A model generated the notes under the pieces. The model was not told where the DNA came from and searched no databases. It saw only the letters and a program-made list of their open reading frames with translations. Shown here in pieces: positions 17,904 through 26,489 of a stretch of DNA of 64,000 nucleotides (the stretch's first letter is position 1; the number at the start of each line of letters is the position of its first letter). Both the position numbers and the translations under genes were made by a program. The stretch lies in assembly GCF_041714655.1 (NCBI RefSeq), contig NZ_CP168219.1:3162001-3226000 (forward strand), read 5' to 3'. The DNA is from Pseudoroseicyclus_A sp041714655 (GTDB taxonomy: Bacteria; Pseudomonadota; Alphaproteobacteria; Rhodobacterales; Rhodobacteraceae).

Positions 17904-18420
17904 GCGCCATGAGGAGATGCGGCTGACCGCCGGTCTCGAGGCAGAGATCGCCGCGCTGATCGCCACCGCCTGGGACGATTTCGAGGGCCGCAGCTTCTAC
18001 AAGCAGCGCCACCACCTGCGCCTTCTGGCGCGGGAGGAGGGGCGGCTCCTCGGCCATATGGCGCTGGGCCTCCGCGCCGTGCGGCTGGGGCCCCACCTCG
18101 TCGATGTCGCGACGATAGGCGAGGTCTGCACCCATCCTGAGGCGCGGGGCCGCGGCATCGCCTCGGCCCTGCTTCAGGAGGCCATCGGGGAGGCGAAAGC
18201 CTCGCCCGCCCGCTTCGCCCTCCTCTTCGGCGAGGCGGCGCTCTACGCCGCTGCCGGCTTCCGGCCGGTGGGGCAGAACATCCGCCTTCTCGGGCTCGAC
18301 GGCGCGCGGTCGCACCGGATGGTGCATCTGCGCAGCCATGACCTCCTCATGGTCCTGCCGCTCGGGGAGGAGGCGTGGGACGAGGACCTGCCGCTCGACC
18401 TGATGGGCGGGAGCTTCTGA
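17887..18420 (+). CDS. GNAT family N-acetyltransferase
   Basis: This 177-residue single-domain acetyltransferase shows acetyl-CoA binding motif A in VCTHPEARGRGIASALLQEA and the later GNAT element FGEAALYAAAGFRPVG. The substrate is unknown. SD GAGGGAGAGAG lies inside the end of recF, with which it overlaps by 17 bases, so it is co-transcribed and probably coupled. It is not part of the canonical recF-gyrB order in most bacteria. It could modify a small molecule or a protein N-terminus; sequence alone does not decide. Confidence 0.88.
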   Translation: MSIEIERHEEMRLTAGLEAEIAALIATAWDDFEGRSFYKQRHHLRLLAREEGRLLGHMALGLRAVRLGPHLVDVATIGEVCTHPEARGRGIASALLQEAIGEAKASPARFALLFGEAALYAAAGFRPVGQNIRLLGLDGARSHRMVHLRSHDLLMVLPLGEEAWDEDLPLDLMGGSF

Positions 18421-18425
18421 TCTTT

Positions 18426-18503
18426 CGGGGGGGCCGGCCCGTTGGGCCGGGTGGAGGCTCTGCCTCCACACCTCCGAGGTATTTTTGGCCAGATGAAAGG
18501 GGA
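18426..18503 (+). repeat. Hairpin-pair repeat with TATTTTTGG tail (family ii, copy 3)
   Basis: The first hairpin is CCGGCCC/GGGCCGG (18434-18450) and the second GTGGAGGC/GCCTCCAC (18451-18469), followed by CTCCGAGGTATTTTTGG and AGATGAAAGG. It lies directly 3' of the GNAT gene and in its direction. The following 100 bases up to the VOC gene show nothing clear. Confidence 0.75.
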
Positions 18504-18602
18504 TCCGGGATGGAAGGAGGCCGGGCGGGAGACGCCGTCGGGCGGATCGACAAGGGGGCGCGGCTCGCCTACCAGAGTCGGACTGGATCCGAAGGACAGG
18601 CC

Positions 18603-19040
18603 ATGACCCCGCAGCGCGTCACGCTCATCACCCTCGGTGTCGCCGATCCGGCGGCGGCGGAGGATTTTTACGCCGCGCTCGGCTGGGAGCCGCATCCGCG
18701 CTCGGGCGGCGGGGTGACGGTCTATCAGATGAACGGCATGGCGCTGGCGCTCTTCGGCCGCGAGGCGCTGGCCGCCGATCAGGGGCGGCCGGGAGCGGCG
18801 CTGGGCACCGGGGCGATGGCTCTGGCGCAATATCATGGCTCCCGCGATGCGGTCGATGCCGCTTTCGAGACCGCCGTCTCGGCCGGAGCCACGGCGCTGA
18901 AGGCACCGGCGGAGACGGCATGGGGCGGCTATCTGGGCTATTTCGCCGATCCCGACGGGCATGTCTGGGAGTTGGCGCATAACCCCTTCTGGCCGCTCGC
19001 CGGGGACGGCGCGCTCTGGCTGCCCGATCCCGGCAGCTGA
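18603..19040 (+). CDS. VOC (glyoxalase/dioxygenase superfamily) protein
   Basis: The 145-residue protein belongs to the vicinal oxygen chelate fold. The start MTPQRVTLITLGVADPAAAEDFYAAL gives the first beta-alpha-beta unit, and GYLGYFADPDGHVWELAHNP is the typical C-terminal metal-site block with its Glu. The N-terminal His ligand position of true glyoxalase I is not evident, so the activity is uncertain. The ATG at 18603 follows AAGGACAGG. Neighbours do not suggest a substrate. Antibiotic-resistance or dioxygenase-like roles are equally possible. Confidence 0.85.
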   Translation: MTPQRVTLITLGVADPAAAEDFYAALGWEPHPRSGGGVTVYQMNGMALALFGREALAADQGRPGAALGTGAMALAQYHGSRDAVDAAFETAVSAGATALKAPAETAWGGYLGYFADPDGHVWELAHNPFWPLAGDGALWLPDPGS

Positions 19041-19058
19041 GCCCGGAGCCACCCGCCG

Positions 19059-19679
19059 ATGAGTATCACCCCCGCCGAACTCGGGCTTTATGCCTTCGCG
19101 ATCCTGCTTCTGTTCCTGACCCCCGGGCCGGTCTGGGTGGCGCTTCTGGCGCGCGCCCTTTCGGGCGGCTTCTCCGCCGCCTGGCCGCTCGCGGTCGGCG
19201 TGACATTGGGCGACATCCTCTGGCCGCTCCTCGCCATTCTCGGCGTCTCCTGGGTGCTGTCGGTCTGGGGGGACTTCCTGCATGCGCTGAGGCTCCTCGC
19301 CTCGCTGATCTTCCTCACCATGGGGGTGCTGATCATCCGCCATGCGGGCAAGCCGCTCGGGGCCAATTCTCGGCTGACGCGGCCCGGCCGCTGGGCCGGC
19401 TTCGCCGCCGGGGTGGCCGTGATCATCGGCAATCCCAAGGCGATCCTCTTCTACATGGGCATCCTGCCGGGCTTCTTCGATCTGGGCGCCCTGACCTGGC
19501 CCGATGTCGCCGCGATCTGCACGGTGAGCTTTCTCATCCCCCTCCTCGGCAACCTCTGCCTCGCGCTTTTCATCGACCGGGCGCGGCGTCTCCTGACGTC
19601 CCCCGCGGCGCTCGCCACGACCAACCGGGTCGCCGGGGCGCTGCTCATCCTCGTCGGGCTCGTCCTGCCGTTCATCTGA
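19059..19679 (+). CDS. LysE family amino-acid/metabolite exporter
   Basis: This 206-residue inner-membrane protein of the LysE/RhtB type has about six hydrophobic segments. The N-terminal hallmark LFLTPGPVWVALLARAL matches the family FxxPGP motif. The central AVIIGNPKAILFYMGILP corresponds to the conserved NPK motif after a charged loop. It probably exports an amino acid or similar solute. It lies 18 bases after the VOC gene and may share its transcript. A second, distinct LysE protein is encoded at 44298-44918. Confidence 0.9.
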   Translation: MSITPAELGLYAFAILLLFLTPGPVWVALLARALSGGFSAAWPLAVGVTLGDILWPLLAILGVSWVLSVWGDFLHALRLLASLIFLTMGVLIIRHAGKPLGANSRLTRPGRWAGFAAGVAVIIGNPKAILFYMGILPGFFDLGALTWPDVAAICTVSFLIPLLGNLCLALFIDRARRLLTSPAALATTNRVAGALLILVGLVLPFI

Positions 19680-19714
19680 CGGCGGCAGAGCCCACGAAAT
19701 ATGGGGGCAAAGGC

Positions 19715-19743
19715 GTGACATCCCCCGGCGAAATGACTATATT
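19715..19743 (+). promoter_or_regulatory. Predicted sigma-70 promoter of gyrB
   Basis: GTGACA at 19715-19720 and TATATT at 19738-19743 are separated by exactly 17 bases, 29 bases before the gyrB ATG. In a genome this G+C-rich a near-consensus pair at optimal spacing is unlikely by chance. Confidence 0.8.
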
Positions 19744-19771
19744 TTGCGCCGGGCAGACAGGAATACCTTAC

Positions 19772-22189
19772 ATGGCAGAATCCGCAGACAACGTGCCGGA
19801 GTACGGCGCCGATTCCATCAAGGTTTTGAGGGGCCTGGACGCTGTCCGGAAGCGCCCGGGGATGTATATCGGCGACACCGACGACGGCTCGGGCCTGCAC
19901 CACATGGTCTACGAGGTCGTCGACAACGGCATCGACGAGGCGCTGGGCGGTTATGCCGACTATGTGCATGTGAAAATACATGCCGACAATTCGGTCTCGG
20001 TGCGCGACAACGGCCGCGGCATCCCGACCGACATCCATGCCGAGGAGGGCGTCTCCGCCGCCGAGGTCATCATGACCCAGCTCCATGCCGGCGGGAAGTT
20101 CGACCAGAATTCCTATAAGGTCTCCGGCGGCCTCCACGGCGTCGGCGTCTCGGTCGTCAACGCGCTCAGCGACTGGCTGGAGCTGACGATCTGGGGCCGC
20201 GACGGCAACATCCACTTCGCCCGGTTCGAGACGGGCGACACGGTCGAGCACCTCCGCCAGATCGGCAAGACCAATGGCGAGACGGGCACCGAGGTGCGCT
20301 TTCTCGCCTCGCTCAACACCTTCTCCAACCTCGACTACAGCTTCGAGATGCTGGAGAAGCGGCTGCGCGAGCTGGCCTTCCTCAACTCCGGCGTGAAGAT
20401 CATCCTCGAGGACGAGCGCCCCGCCGTGCCGCTGAAATCCGAGCTCAGCTACGAGGGCGGCGTGCGCGAGTTCGTGCGCTATCTCGACCGGTCGAAGACG
20501 CCGCTCATGCCCGAGCCGATCCATGTGACCGGCGAGCGCGACGGGATCACCGTCGAGGTCGCCATGTGGTGGAACGACAGCTATCACGAGACCGTCCTGC
20601 CCTTCACGAACAACATCCCCCAGCGGGATGGCGGCACGCATATGGCGGGCTTCCGCGGCGCGCTGACGCGTGCGATCCAGAAATACGTGGCCGAGAGCGG
20701 CATCGCGAAGAAGGAGAAGGTCTCCCTCACCGGCGACGATGCGCGCGAGGGGCTGACCTGCGTGCTCTCGGTCAAGGTGCCGGACCCGAAGTTCTCCTCC
20801 CAGACCAAGGACAAGCTCGTCTCGTCCGAGGTGCGGCCGGCGGTGGAGAACCTGGTGAACGAGAAGCTCGGCGAGTGGTTCGAGGAGAACCCGGCCGAGG
20901 CCAAGGGCATCATAACCAAGATCGTCGAGGCGGCCGCGGCCCGGGAGGCCGCCCGCAAGGCCCGGGAAATCCGCCGCAAATCGGCGATGGACGTCAGCTA
21001 CAACGCCTCCAAGCTCAAGGATTGCTCGGAGAAGGACCCATCTAAGACCGAGGTCTTCCTCGTCGAGGGCGACTCTGCCGGCGGATCCGCCCAGACGGGC
21101 CGCGACCGGCGGACGCAGGCGATCCTCCCCTTGCGGGGCAAGATCCTGAACGTCGAGCGGGCGCGGTTCGACCGGATGCTCTCTTCCCAGGAGATCGGCA
21201 ATCTGGTGATGGCGCTTGGCACCGGCATCGGGCGCGACGAGTTCAACATCAACAAGCTGCGCTACCACAAGATCGTCATCATGACGGATGCCGATGTCGA
21301 CGGCGCGCATATCCGCACGCTCCTGCTCACGTTCTTCTTCCGCCAGATGCCGGAGCTGATCGAGGGGGGCTATCTCTATATCGCCCAGCCGCCGCTCTAC
21401 AAGGTCGCGCGCGGGCGGTCGGAGGTCTACCTCAAGGATCAGCCGGCGCTCGATGACTACCTGATCCAGCAGGGGGTCGACGGCGCGATCCTCAAGCTCG
21501 GCTCGGGGATGGAGATCACGGGCCGCGACCTCGCCCGCGTGGTCGAGGAGGCGCGGCAGCTTCGCCGGGTGCTCGACGCCTTCCCGACGCATTACCAGCG
21601 CCACATCCTCGAACAGGCGGCCATCGCCGGTGCCTTCGTGCCCGGGGCGGTGGATGCCGACCTCCAAGGGGTGGCCGACAAGGTGGCGGCGCGGCTCGAC
21701 CTCATCGCGCTCGAATACGAGAAGGGCTGGTCGGGCCGGATCACCCAGGACAAGGGCATCCGGCTCTCGCGGATTCTCCGCGGCGTCGAGGAGCTTCGCA
21801 CGCTCGACGGCCTGATGCTCCGCTCCGGCGAGGCCCGGCGGACGGGCAGCTTCACCGAGAGCCTGAAGGAGGTCTACGAGCGCCCGGCGACGCTGGTGCG
21901 CAAGGACCGCAACCAGACGATCTACGGGCCGCTCGACCTGCTCGAGGCGATCCTCGAGGAAGGCCAGCGCGGGCTGACGCTCCAGCGCTACAAGGGGCTC
22001 GGCGAGATGAACCCCAGCCAGCTCTGGGAAACGACGCTCGACCCCGATGCGCGGACGCTCCTGCAGGTGCGGATCGACGATGCGACGGAGGCGGACGATT
22101 TGTTCACCAAGCTGATGGGCGACGTGGTGGAGCCGCGCCGCGAGTTCATCCAGCAGAATGCGCTCAACGTGGAGCATCTGGACTTCTGA
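19772..22189 (+). CDS. gyrB: DNA gyrase subunit B
   Basis: GyrB is the ATPase subunit of gyrase, introducing negative supercoils with GyrA. The 805-residue protein has the GHKL ATPase motifs (EVVDNGIDEAL, DNGRGIPTD, GGLHGVGVSVVNAL), the transducer domain, and the TOPRIM domain with FLVEGDSAGGSAQTGRDR and MTDADVDGAHIRTLLLTF. The C-terminal block RYKGLGEMNPSQLWETT is present. I use the ATG at 19772 (MAESADNVPEYGADSIKVL), supported by AGGA upstream and a strong promoter 29 bases before it. Length is normal. Confidence 0.98.
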   Translation: MAESADNVPEYGADSIKVLRGLDAVRKRPGMYIGDTDDGSGLHHMVYEVVDNGIDEALGGYADYVHVKIHADNSVSVRDNGRGIPTDIHAEEGVSAAEVIMTQLHAGGKFDQNSYKVSGGLHGVGVSVVNALSDWLELTIWGRDGNIHFARFETGDTVEHLRQIGKTNGETGTEVRFLASLNTFSNLDYSFEMLEKRLRELAFLNSGVKIILEDERPAVPLKSELSYEGGVREFVRYLDRSKTPLMPEPIHVTGERDGITVEVAMWWNDSYHETVLPFTNNIPQRDGGTHMAGFRGALTRAIQKYVAESGIAKKEKVSLTGDDAREGLTCVLSVKVPDPKFSSQTKDKLVSSEVRPAVENLVNEKLGEWFEENPAEAKGIITKIVEAAAAREAARKAREIRRKSAMDVSYNASKLKDCSEKDPSKTEVFLVEGDSAGGSAQTGRDRRTQAILPLRGKILNVERARFDRMLSSQEIGNLVMALGTGIGRDEFNINKLRYHKIVIMTDADVDGAHIRTLLLTFFFRQMPELIEGGYLYIAQPPLYKVARGRSEVYLKDQPALDDYLIQQGVDGAILKLGSGMEITGRDLARVVEEARQLRRVLDAFPTHYQRHILEQAAIAGAFVPGAVDADLQGVADKVAARLDLIALEYEKGWSGRITQDKGIRLSRILRGVEELRTLDGLMLRSGEARRTGSFTESLKEVYERPATLVRKDRNQTIYGPLDLLEAILEEGQRGLTLQRYKGLGEMNPSQLWETTLDPDARTLLQVRIDDATEADDLFTKLMGDVVEPRREFIQQNALNVEHLDF

Positions 22190-22194
22190 GGCCG

Positions 22195-22223
22195 GCTCGG
22201 CCCGCCCTGCCGGGTGGGCTCGC
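22195..22223. repeat. Solo GCTCGGCCCGCCC hairpin downstream of gyrB (family iii)
   Basis: This differs by one base from the unit at 703-731 (T instead of C in the right arm) and starts six bases after the gyrB stop. No T-run follows. It may end or stabilise the gyrB transcript. Confidence 0.7.
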
Positions 22224-22285
22224 GAGGCGCCGTAGCACGGATGGTGCGGCGGCTCGCGCCGTCACGTCAGCCGGTATGAAATCCG

Positions 22286-22309
22286 AACCGGTTGCATTGC
22301 AGACCGGTT
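22286..22309. promoter_or_regulatory. Dyad upstream of the OYE gene, possible operator
   Basis: The arms AACCGGTTGCA and TGCAGACCGGTT form an imperfect inverted repeat with one extra base in the right arm, 50 bases before the chosen GTG start. OYE/ArsH-type genes are often controlled by TetR or ArsR repressors. No regulator gene is adjacent, so the bound protein is unknown. Confidence 0.45.
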
Positions 22310-22359
22310 TGGCGGTCCCTACCTCCCTCCGCGACACCCCATCGCAGAGGACTCCCCCC

Positions 22360-23472
22360 GTGCCGCAGACCGACAGCCTGTTCCGCCCCTTCGCCCTGAA
22401 ATCGCTCAGGCTCCGCAACCGCATCGTCATGGCGCCCATGACGCGCGGCATGGCGCCGGAGGGCATCCCGGGCGCGCCGAACGCCGCCTATTACCGGCGG
22501 CGGGCCGAGGGGGAGGTCGGGCTGATCCTCTCCGAAGGCACGGTCATCGACCGGCCCGCCTCGCGCAACCTGCCGGGGATCCCCTTCTTCCACGGCGACG
22601 CGGCGCTCGGCGGCTGGAAGGCCGTGATCGACGGCGTGCATGCCGCCGGCGGCGCCATGGGGCCGCAGATCTGGCACACCGGCTCCACCCGCGGCGGCGA
22701 CTGGGAGCCGGAGGCGCCGGTGGAGAGCCCCTCCGCCCTTCTCGGCCCCGACACGCCGCGCGGGCGCGAGATGAGCGAGGAGGACATCGCCGACACGATC
22801 GCCGCCTTCGCCCGCGCGGCCGCCGAGGCGAAGGCGCTCGGCTTCGACCTCGTCGAGCTGCACGGGGCCCATGGCTACCTGATCGACCAGTTCTTCTGGC
22901 CCGGCACCAACCTTCGGGAGGACCGCTGGGGCGGCGCCACGATCCGCGAGCGTTCGCGCTTCGCGGCCGAGGTCGTGGCCGCCGTGCGCGCGGCCGTGGG
23001 GCCGGAGCTGCCGCTGTCGCTCCGTGTCAGCCAGTGGAAGCAGCAGGATTACAAGGCCCGCCTCGCCGAGACGCCCGAGGAGATGACCGACTGGCTCCTG
23101 CCGCTCGTCGAGGCCGGTGTCGACATCCTCCATTGCTCGCAGCGCCGCTTCTGGGAGCCGGAATTCCCCGAGCTCGACGGCGAGGAGGGGCTGAACTTCG
23201 CCGGCTGGGCGAAGAAGCTCACCGGCGCGGCGACGATCAGCGTCGGCTCGGTCGGGCTGAGCGGCGCCGACTTCCTCGCCTCCTTCGGCGGGGCGGCGGC
23301 GCAGAAGACGGCGCTCGACGGGCTGGTGCGGCGGATGGAGGCCGAGGAGTTCGACCTCATCGCCGTCGGCCGGGCGCTGCTCGCCGACCCGGACTGGGCC
23401 GCCAAGGTGAAGGCCGGCAACGAGGCGGCGCTGGCGGACTTCAGCCCCGCGGCACTGGCCGAGCTGGCCTGA
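22360..23472 (+). CDS. NADH:flavin oxidoreductase, Old Yellow Enzyme family
   Basis: This FMN-dependent ene-reductase TIM barrel has 370 residues from the GTG at 22360. It shows FRPFALKSLRLRNRIVMAPMTR at the N-terminus, ELHGAHGYLIDQFFWPGTN (the OYE signature), and the C-terminal phosphate-binding part AVGRALLADPDWAAKV. The GTG start (MPQTDSLFRPF) has AGAGGA upstream. An in-frame ATG at 22276 would place the dyad at 22286 inside the gene and adds a non-homologous tail. It is followed by arsH after 62 bases. Substrates are probably activated alkenes or nitro compounds. Confidence 0.92.
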   Translation: MPQTDSLFRPFALKSLRLRNRIVMAPMTRGMAPEGIPGAPNAAYYRRRAEGEVGLILSEGTVIDRPASRNLPGIPFFHGDAALGGWKAVIDGVHAAGGAMGPQIWHTGSTRGGDWEPEAPVESPSALLGPDTPRGREMSEEDIADTIAAFARAAAEAKALGFDLVELHGAHGYLIDQFFWPGTNLREDRWGGATIRERSRFAAEVVAAVRAAVGPELPLSLRVSQWKQQDYKARLAETPEEMTDWLLPLVEAGVDILHCSQRRFWEPEFPELDGEEGLNFAGWAKKLTGAATISVGSVGLSGADFLASFGGAAAQKTALDGLVRRMEAEEFDLIAVGRALLADPDWAAKVKAGNEAALADFSPAALAELA

Positions 23473-23534
23473 GGAACCGGTTGGGGGGGAGGCACCCGCC
23501 TTCCCTCCCCCGCCGCCGCGAGATAGGGAGCCCC

Positions 23535-24245
23535 ATGAGCGATCCGGACGACATGCCCGCCCTCCACCCCGCGCATCTGCCGCCGCCCGACCTCGCTTCG
23601 CTGGCGGGACCCCGGCGCAGCGACCCGCCGCGCATCCTGCTGCTCTACGGCTCGCTCCGCAAACGCAGCTATTCGCGGCTGGCGGCGGAGGAGGCGGCGC
23701 GGATTCTCGCCCGTCTCGGGGCCGAGACGCGGCTCTACAACCCCTCCGGCCTGCCCCTGCCCGACGACGCGCCGGCCGATCACCCGAAGGTGGCGGAGCT
23801 GCGCGAGGCCGTCACCTGGAGCGAGGGGATGGTCTGGTCGAGCCCCGAGCGGCACGGCGCCATGACCGGCATCATGAAGGCGCAGATCGACTGGATTCCG
23901 CTGACATTGGGCGCCGTCCGGCCGACGCAGGGCAAGACGCTGGCGGTCATGCAGGTCTCCGGCGGCTCGCAGAGCTTCAACGCCGTCAACCAGATGCGCA
24001 TCCTCGGCCGGTGGATGCGCTGCCTGACGATCCCCAACCAATCCTCCGTGCCGAAGGCCTTCCAGCAATTCGGCGAGGACGGGCGGATGAAGCCCTCCCC
24101 CTTCTACGACAGGATCGTCGACGTGATGGAGGAGCTGGTGAAGTTCACCCTCTTGACGCGCGACGCCAAGGACTACCTGACCGACCGCTATTCGGAGCGG
24201 GTGGAGGATGGCGCCGCGCTGATCGCCCGGGTGAATGCCACCTGA
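23535..24245 (+). CDS. arsH: ArsH-type NADPH-dependent FMN reductase
   Basis: ArsH proteins are flavodoxin-like FMN enzymes that oxidise trivalent organoarsenicals and reduce quinones and other electrophiles. The 236 residues have ILLLYGSLRKRSYSRLAAEEA (phosphate loop for FMN), the diagnostic SPERHGAMTG and KAQIDWIPL, and VSGGSQSFNAVN. The usual ArsH N-terminal extension is present. No arsB, arsC or arsR is found beside it. It pairs with an OYE-family gene, which suggests electrophile or organoarsenical stress rather than a full ars operon. The ATG at 23535 follows AGGGAG. Confidence 0.93.
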   Translation: MSDPDDMPALHPAHLPPPDLASLAGPRRSDPPRILLLYGSLRKRSYSRLAAEEAARILARLGAETRLYNPSGLPLPDDAPADHPKVAELREAVTWSEGMVWSSPERHGAMTGIMKAQIDWIPLTLGAVRPTQGKTLAVMQVSGGSQSFNAVNQMRILGRWMRCLTIPNQSSVPKAFQQFGEDGRMKPSPFYDRIVDVMEELVKFTLLTRDAKDYLTDRYSERVEDGAALIARVNAT

Positions 24246-24429
24246 GGCCCTGCCGCGCGGCCCTCGCCCGGGCGCGCGCGGGCGGGCCGGAGGGCGGCTC
24301 CCGCCCCGCCGCGGCGTCATGCCGGCGCCGATGGATACCACGGCCCTGTTATTGGTTATCGCTTTGCTTTCGCCAAGGGTGGACCCATATCCCGGGCTAC
24401 TCCCTCGCCCCGAAGTCATGAGGACCAAG

Positions 24430-25047
24430 ATGGACAGAACCCGCCGTGCCCTTTTCGCCCTGCCGCTCGCCCTGGCCCTTGCGCCGGCCGTCCTGCCGGG
24501 CGCTGCCCAGGCCCAGGCCCTGGGCCTTGCGGAGATCTCCGCCTATCTCAACCAGCTTCAGACCGCGCAGGGCGGCTTCACGCAGGTGAATGCCGACGGC
24601 ACGATCTCGACCGGGACGATCTACATCAAGCGGCCCGGACGGGTGCGGTTCGAATACGACCCGCCGGAGGACAGCCTCGTGATGGCCGGCGGCGGCTCGG
24701 TCGCGATCTTCGACCGGCGGTCGAACGAGAACCCCGAGCGCTACCCGCTGAACCAGACGCCCCTGTCGATCATCCTCGCCGCCAATGTGGATTTCACCCG
24801 GGCCAACATGGTCACGGGCCACACGAGCGACGGCTCCACGACCACGGTCACCGCGCAGGACCCGGATCACCCGGATTACGGCTCGATCCAGATGGTCTTC
24901 TCGGCGAATCCCGTCGAGCTGCGCCAATGGGTCGTGACCGACAATGCCGGCACGCAGACGACCGTGATCCTCAACAACCTCGCGACGGGGATGCAGATCG
25001 CCGAAGGGCTGTTCAACATCCGCGCCGAGACGTCCAACTGGAACTGA
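24430..25047 (+). CDS. lolA: Outer-membrane lipoprotein carrier LolA
   Basis: LolA shuttles lipoproteins across the periplasm from the LolCDE release complex to the outer membrane. From the ATG at 24430 the protein has 205 residues, with a clear signal peptide (MDRTRRALFALPLALALAP... ending about AQAQA). The mature part shows the LolA pattern AQGGFTQVNADGTISTGTIYIKRPGRVRFEYDPPE (positions about 48-82) and a typical half-barrel sequence. I prefer 24430 to the ATG at 24418 because GAGGA is correctly spaced and the signal peptide begins properly. No LolB is nearby, as usual in alphaproteobacteria. Confidence 0.94.
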   Translation: MDRTRRALFALPLALALAPAVLPGAAQAQALGLAEISAYLNQLQTAQGGFTQVNADGTISTGTIYIKRPGRVRFEYDPPEDSLVMAGGGSVAIFDRRSNENPERYPLNQTPLSIILAANVDFTRANMVTGHTSDGSTTTVTAQDPDHPDYGSIQMVFSANPVELRQWVVTDNAGTQTTVILNNLATGMQIAEGLFNIRAETSNWN

Positions 25048-25097
25048 GCCGGCCGGGCGTGAGCCCGCCGGACGCGAAACTGCCGGACGTGAACCTG

Positions 25098-25118
25098 CCG
25101 CCCGCGCTAGGCGGGCGG
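25098..25118. terminator. Bidirectional GC hairpin between lolA and the lytic transglycosylase gene
   Basis: CCGCCCGC and GCGGGCGG form an 8-bp stem over a GCTAG loop in the convergent 96-base spacer. There is no long T-run on either strand, so a Rho-independent function is only probable. Confidence 0.5.
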
Positions 25119-25143
25119 CGGGCTTAACCCGACGCCGGCGGCG

Positions 25144-25728
25144 TCACAGCCGCCGGCAGGCCCCGAGCTGGGCGTGATACATCAGCGCCCGTGCCTCGAG
25201 CTGCCCCGCGATCCGCACCAGCCAGGATTTCGACCTGTAGGAGCCGCGGGCATAGCCCGAGCGGCCCTCGTGATAGGCGAGATACTGGTTGCGGGTGTCG
25301 TCGAGCGGAATGCCGAGCTCGCGGAAGGTCTGGGCCATGTACCAGCCCATGAAATCCGTGGCGTCGCGAATGTCGTCGCGCCGCGCCCGGAAGCCGCCCT
25401 CCGCCCTCTGGTATTCCTCCCAGGTCCCGTCGAGGGCCTGAGCATAGCCATAGGCGGAGCTCTGCCGTCCGACCGGGATGACGCCGAGCACGAACTGGTG
25501 CGGCGTGCGGGCATTCCCAATGAACTTGCTCTCCTGATAGATGATGGCCATCTGCACGGCCACCGGCACGCCCCACTCCCGCTGCGTCGCGCGGAAGGCC
25601 CTCAGGTAGGAGGGATGCTGCTGAACGATCGCGCAAGCGTCGTCCAGTTCACGAGGCGCCTCGTAATTGCGGCTGCCGCATGCTGCAACCAGCACCAGCA
25701 GCGCCAAAGCGCGTAAAACTCTGCTCAT
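25144..25728 (-). CDS. Lytic transglycosylase (SLT-like) lipoprotein
   Basis: The 194-residue protein begins with a lipoprotein signal peptide (ALALLVLVAACGSRN, lipobox AAC), so it should be anchored to a membrane facing the periplasm. The rest resembles an SLT-type lytic transglycosylase: the catalytic Glu is expected in AIIYQESKFIGNAR, followed by SAYGYAQALDGTWEEYQ and YLAYHEGRSGYARG, the family GYAQ and YHEG patterns. It would cleave peptidoglycan glycan strands. It is convergent with lolA and divergent from hspQ. Confidence 0.88.
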   Translation of the reverse strand: MSRVLRALALLVLVAACGSRNYEAPRELDDACAIVQQHPSYLRAFRATQREWGVPVAVQMAIIYQESKFIGNARTPHQFVLGVIPVGRQSSAYGYAQALDGTWEEYQRAEGGFRARRDDIRDATDFMGWYMAQTFRELGIPLDDTRNQYLAYHEGRSGYARGSYRSKSWLVRIAGQLEARALMYHAQLGACRRL

Positions 25729-25980
25729 CTGCCTCTCGCTCTTTTCGGCGAATGGTGTTTTTCAGAAGAGGATAGCGCAAAGGGCCGCCGGAGGGAACTC
25801 CGAGAGTCCGGCTCCGCGCAAAAGTGCTGACGAGCCGGGGCGAGAGGCCCCGCACGGTGCCGCCGGTGGCCCTGCCAAGGGTCACTGTAGGATGCGCCGT
25901 CACACACTGTTTCCGGCCTTCCGCCGCCTCCCCCATGGACGCGCCGGGCCCGGCGGCCTATGGCTGGGGCAGGCTGGATC

Positions 25981-26307
25981 ATGTTAGCAACGCGCGCCAA
26001 ATATCACCTGGGACAGATCGTCCGGCACCGGAAGCACCCCTTCCGAGGGGTGGTGTTCGATGTCGATCCGGAATTCGCCAATACCGAGGAATGGTACGAG
26101 GCCATTCCCGAAGAGGCCCGCCCGGCGAAAGACCAGCCCTTCTATCACCTCCTCGCCGAGAACGATCAGAGCTATTACGTCGCATATGTCAGCGAGCAGA
26201 ACCTGATCGCCGACTACTCCGGCGAGCCGGTGGACCATCCGGACCTGCCCGATCTCTTCGGCCCGTTCGAGGACGGCTCCTACCCGCTGCAGGTCCAGCT
26301 CAACTGA
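25981..26307 (+). CDS. hspQ: Heat shock protein HspQ
   Basis: HspQ binds hemimethylated DNA in enterics and acts as a specificity enhancer for Lon protease. The 108 residues begin MLATRAKYHLGQIVRHRKHPFRG and carry the family core VVFDVDPEFANTEEWYEAIPEEARP and QPFYHLLAENDQSYYVAYVSEQNL. I take the ATG at 25981, the usual N-terminus of alphaproteobacterial HspQ; the ATG at 25960 adds seven unsupported residues. The 252-base divergent spacer upstream shows no promoter I can assign with confidence. Confidence 0.95.
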   Translation: MLATRAKYHLGQIVRHRKHPFRGVVFDVDPEFANTEEWYEAIPEEARPAKDQPFYHLLAENDQSYYVAYVSEQNLIADYSGEPVDHPDLPDLFGPFEDGSYPLQVQLN

Positions 26308-26407
26308 CGCCTCGGGGCGCCGGGGCAGAAATTTTTCGAGAAGAATTTTGGGCCCGGTGGCGCGGGTGAGCGTCGATCCGGGCGTTCCGCGCGCGGCGAG
26401 GGCGCCC

Positions 26408-26474
26408 GGGGGGCTGCCTGCCCCCCGTCGGCCTTGAAGGCCGACTCCCCCCGAGGATGCCCGGGAGCAAAGAC
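26408..26474 (+). repeat. Hairpin-pair repeat with GAGGAT...GCAAAG tail (family ii, copy 4)
   Basis: Hairpin GGGGGGC/GCCCCCC (26408-26426) is followed by hairpin GTCGGCC/GGCCGAC (26427-26445) and the tail CCCCCCGAGGATGCCCGGG plus AGCAAAGAC. Its inverse, nearly identical, is at 54318-54380. It is located between the convergent hspQ and gamma-glutamyltransferase genes. Confidence 0.8.
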
Positions 26475-26489
26475 ATTGGGGAAAGAGGG

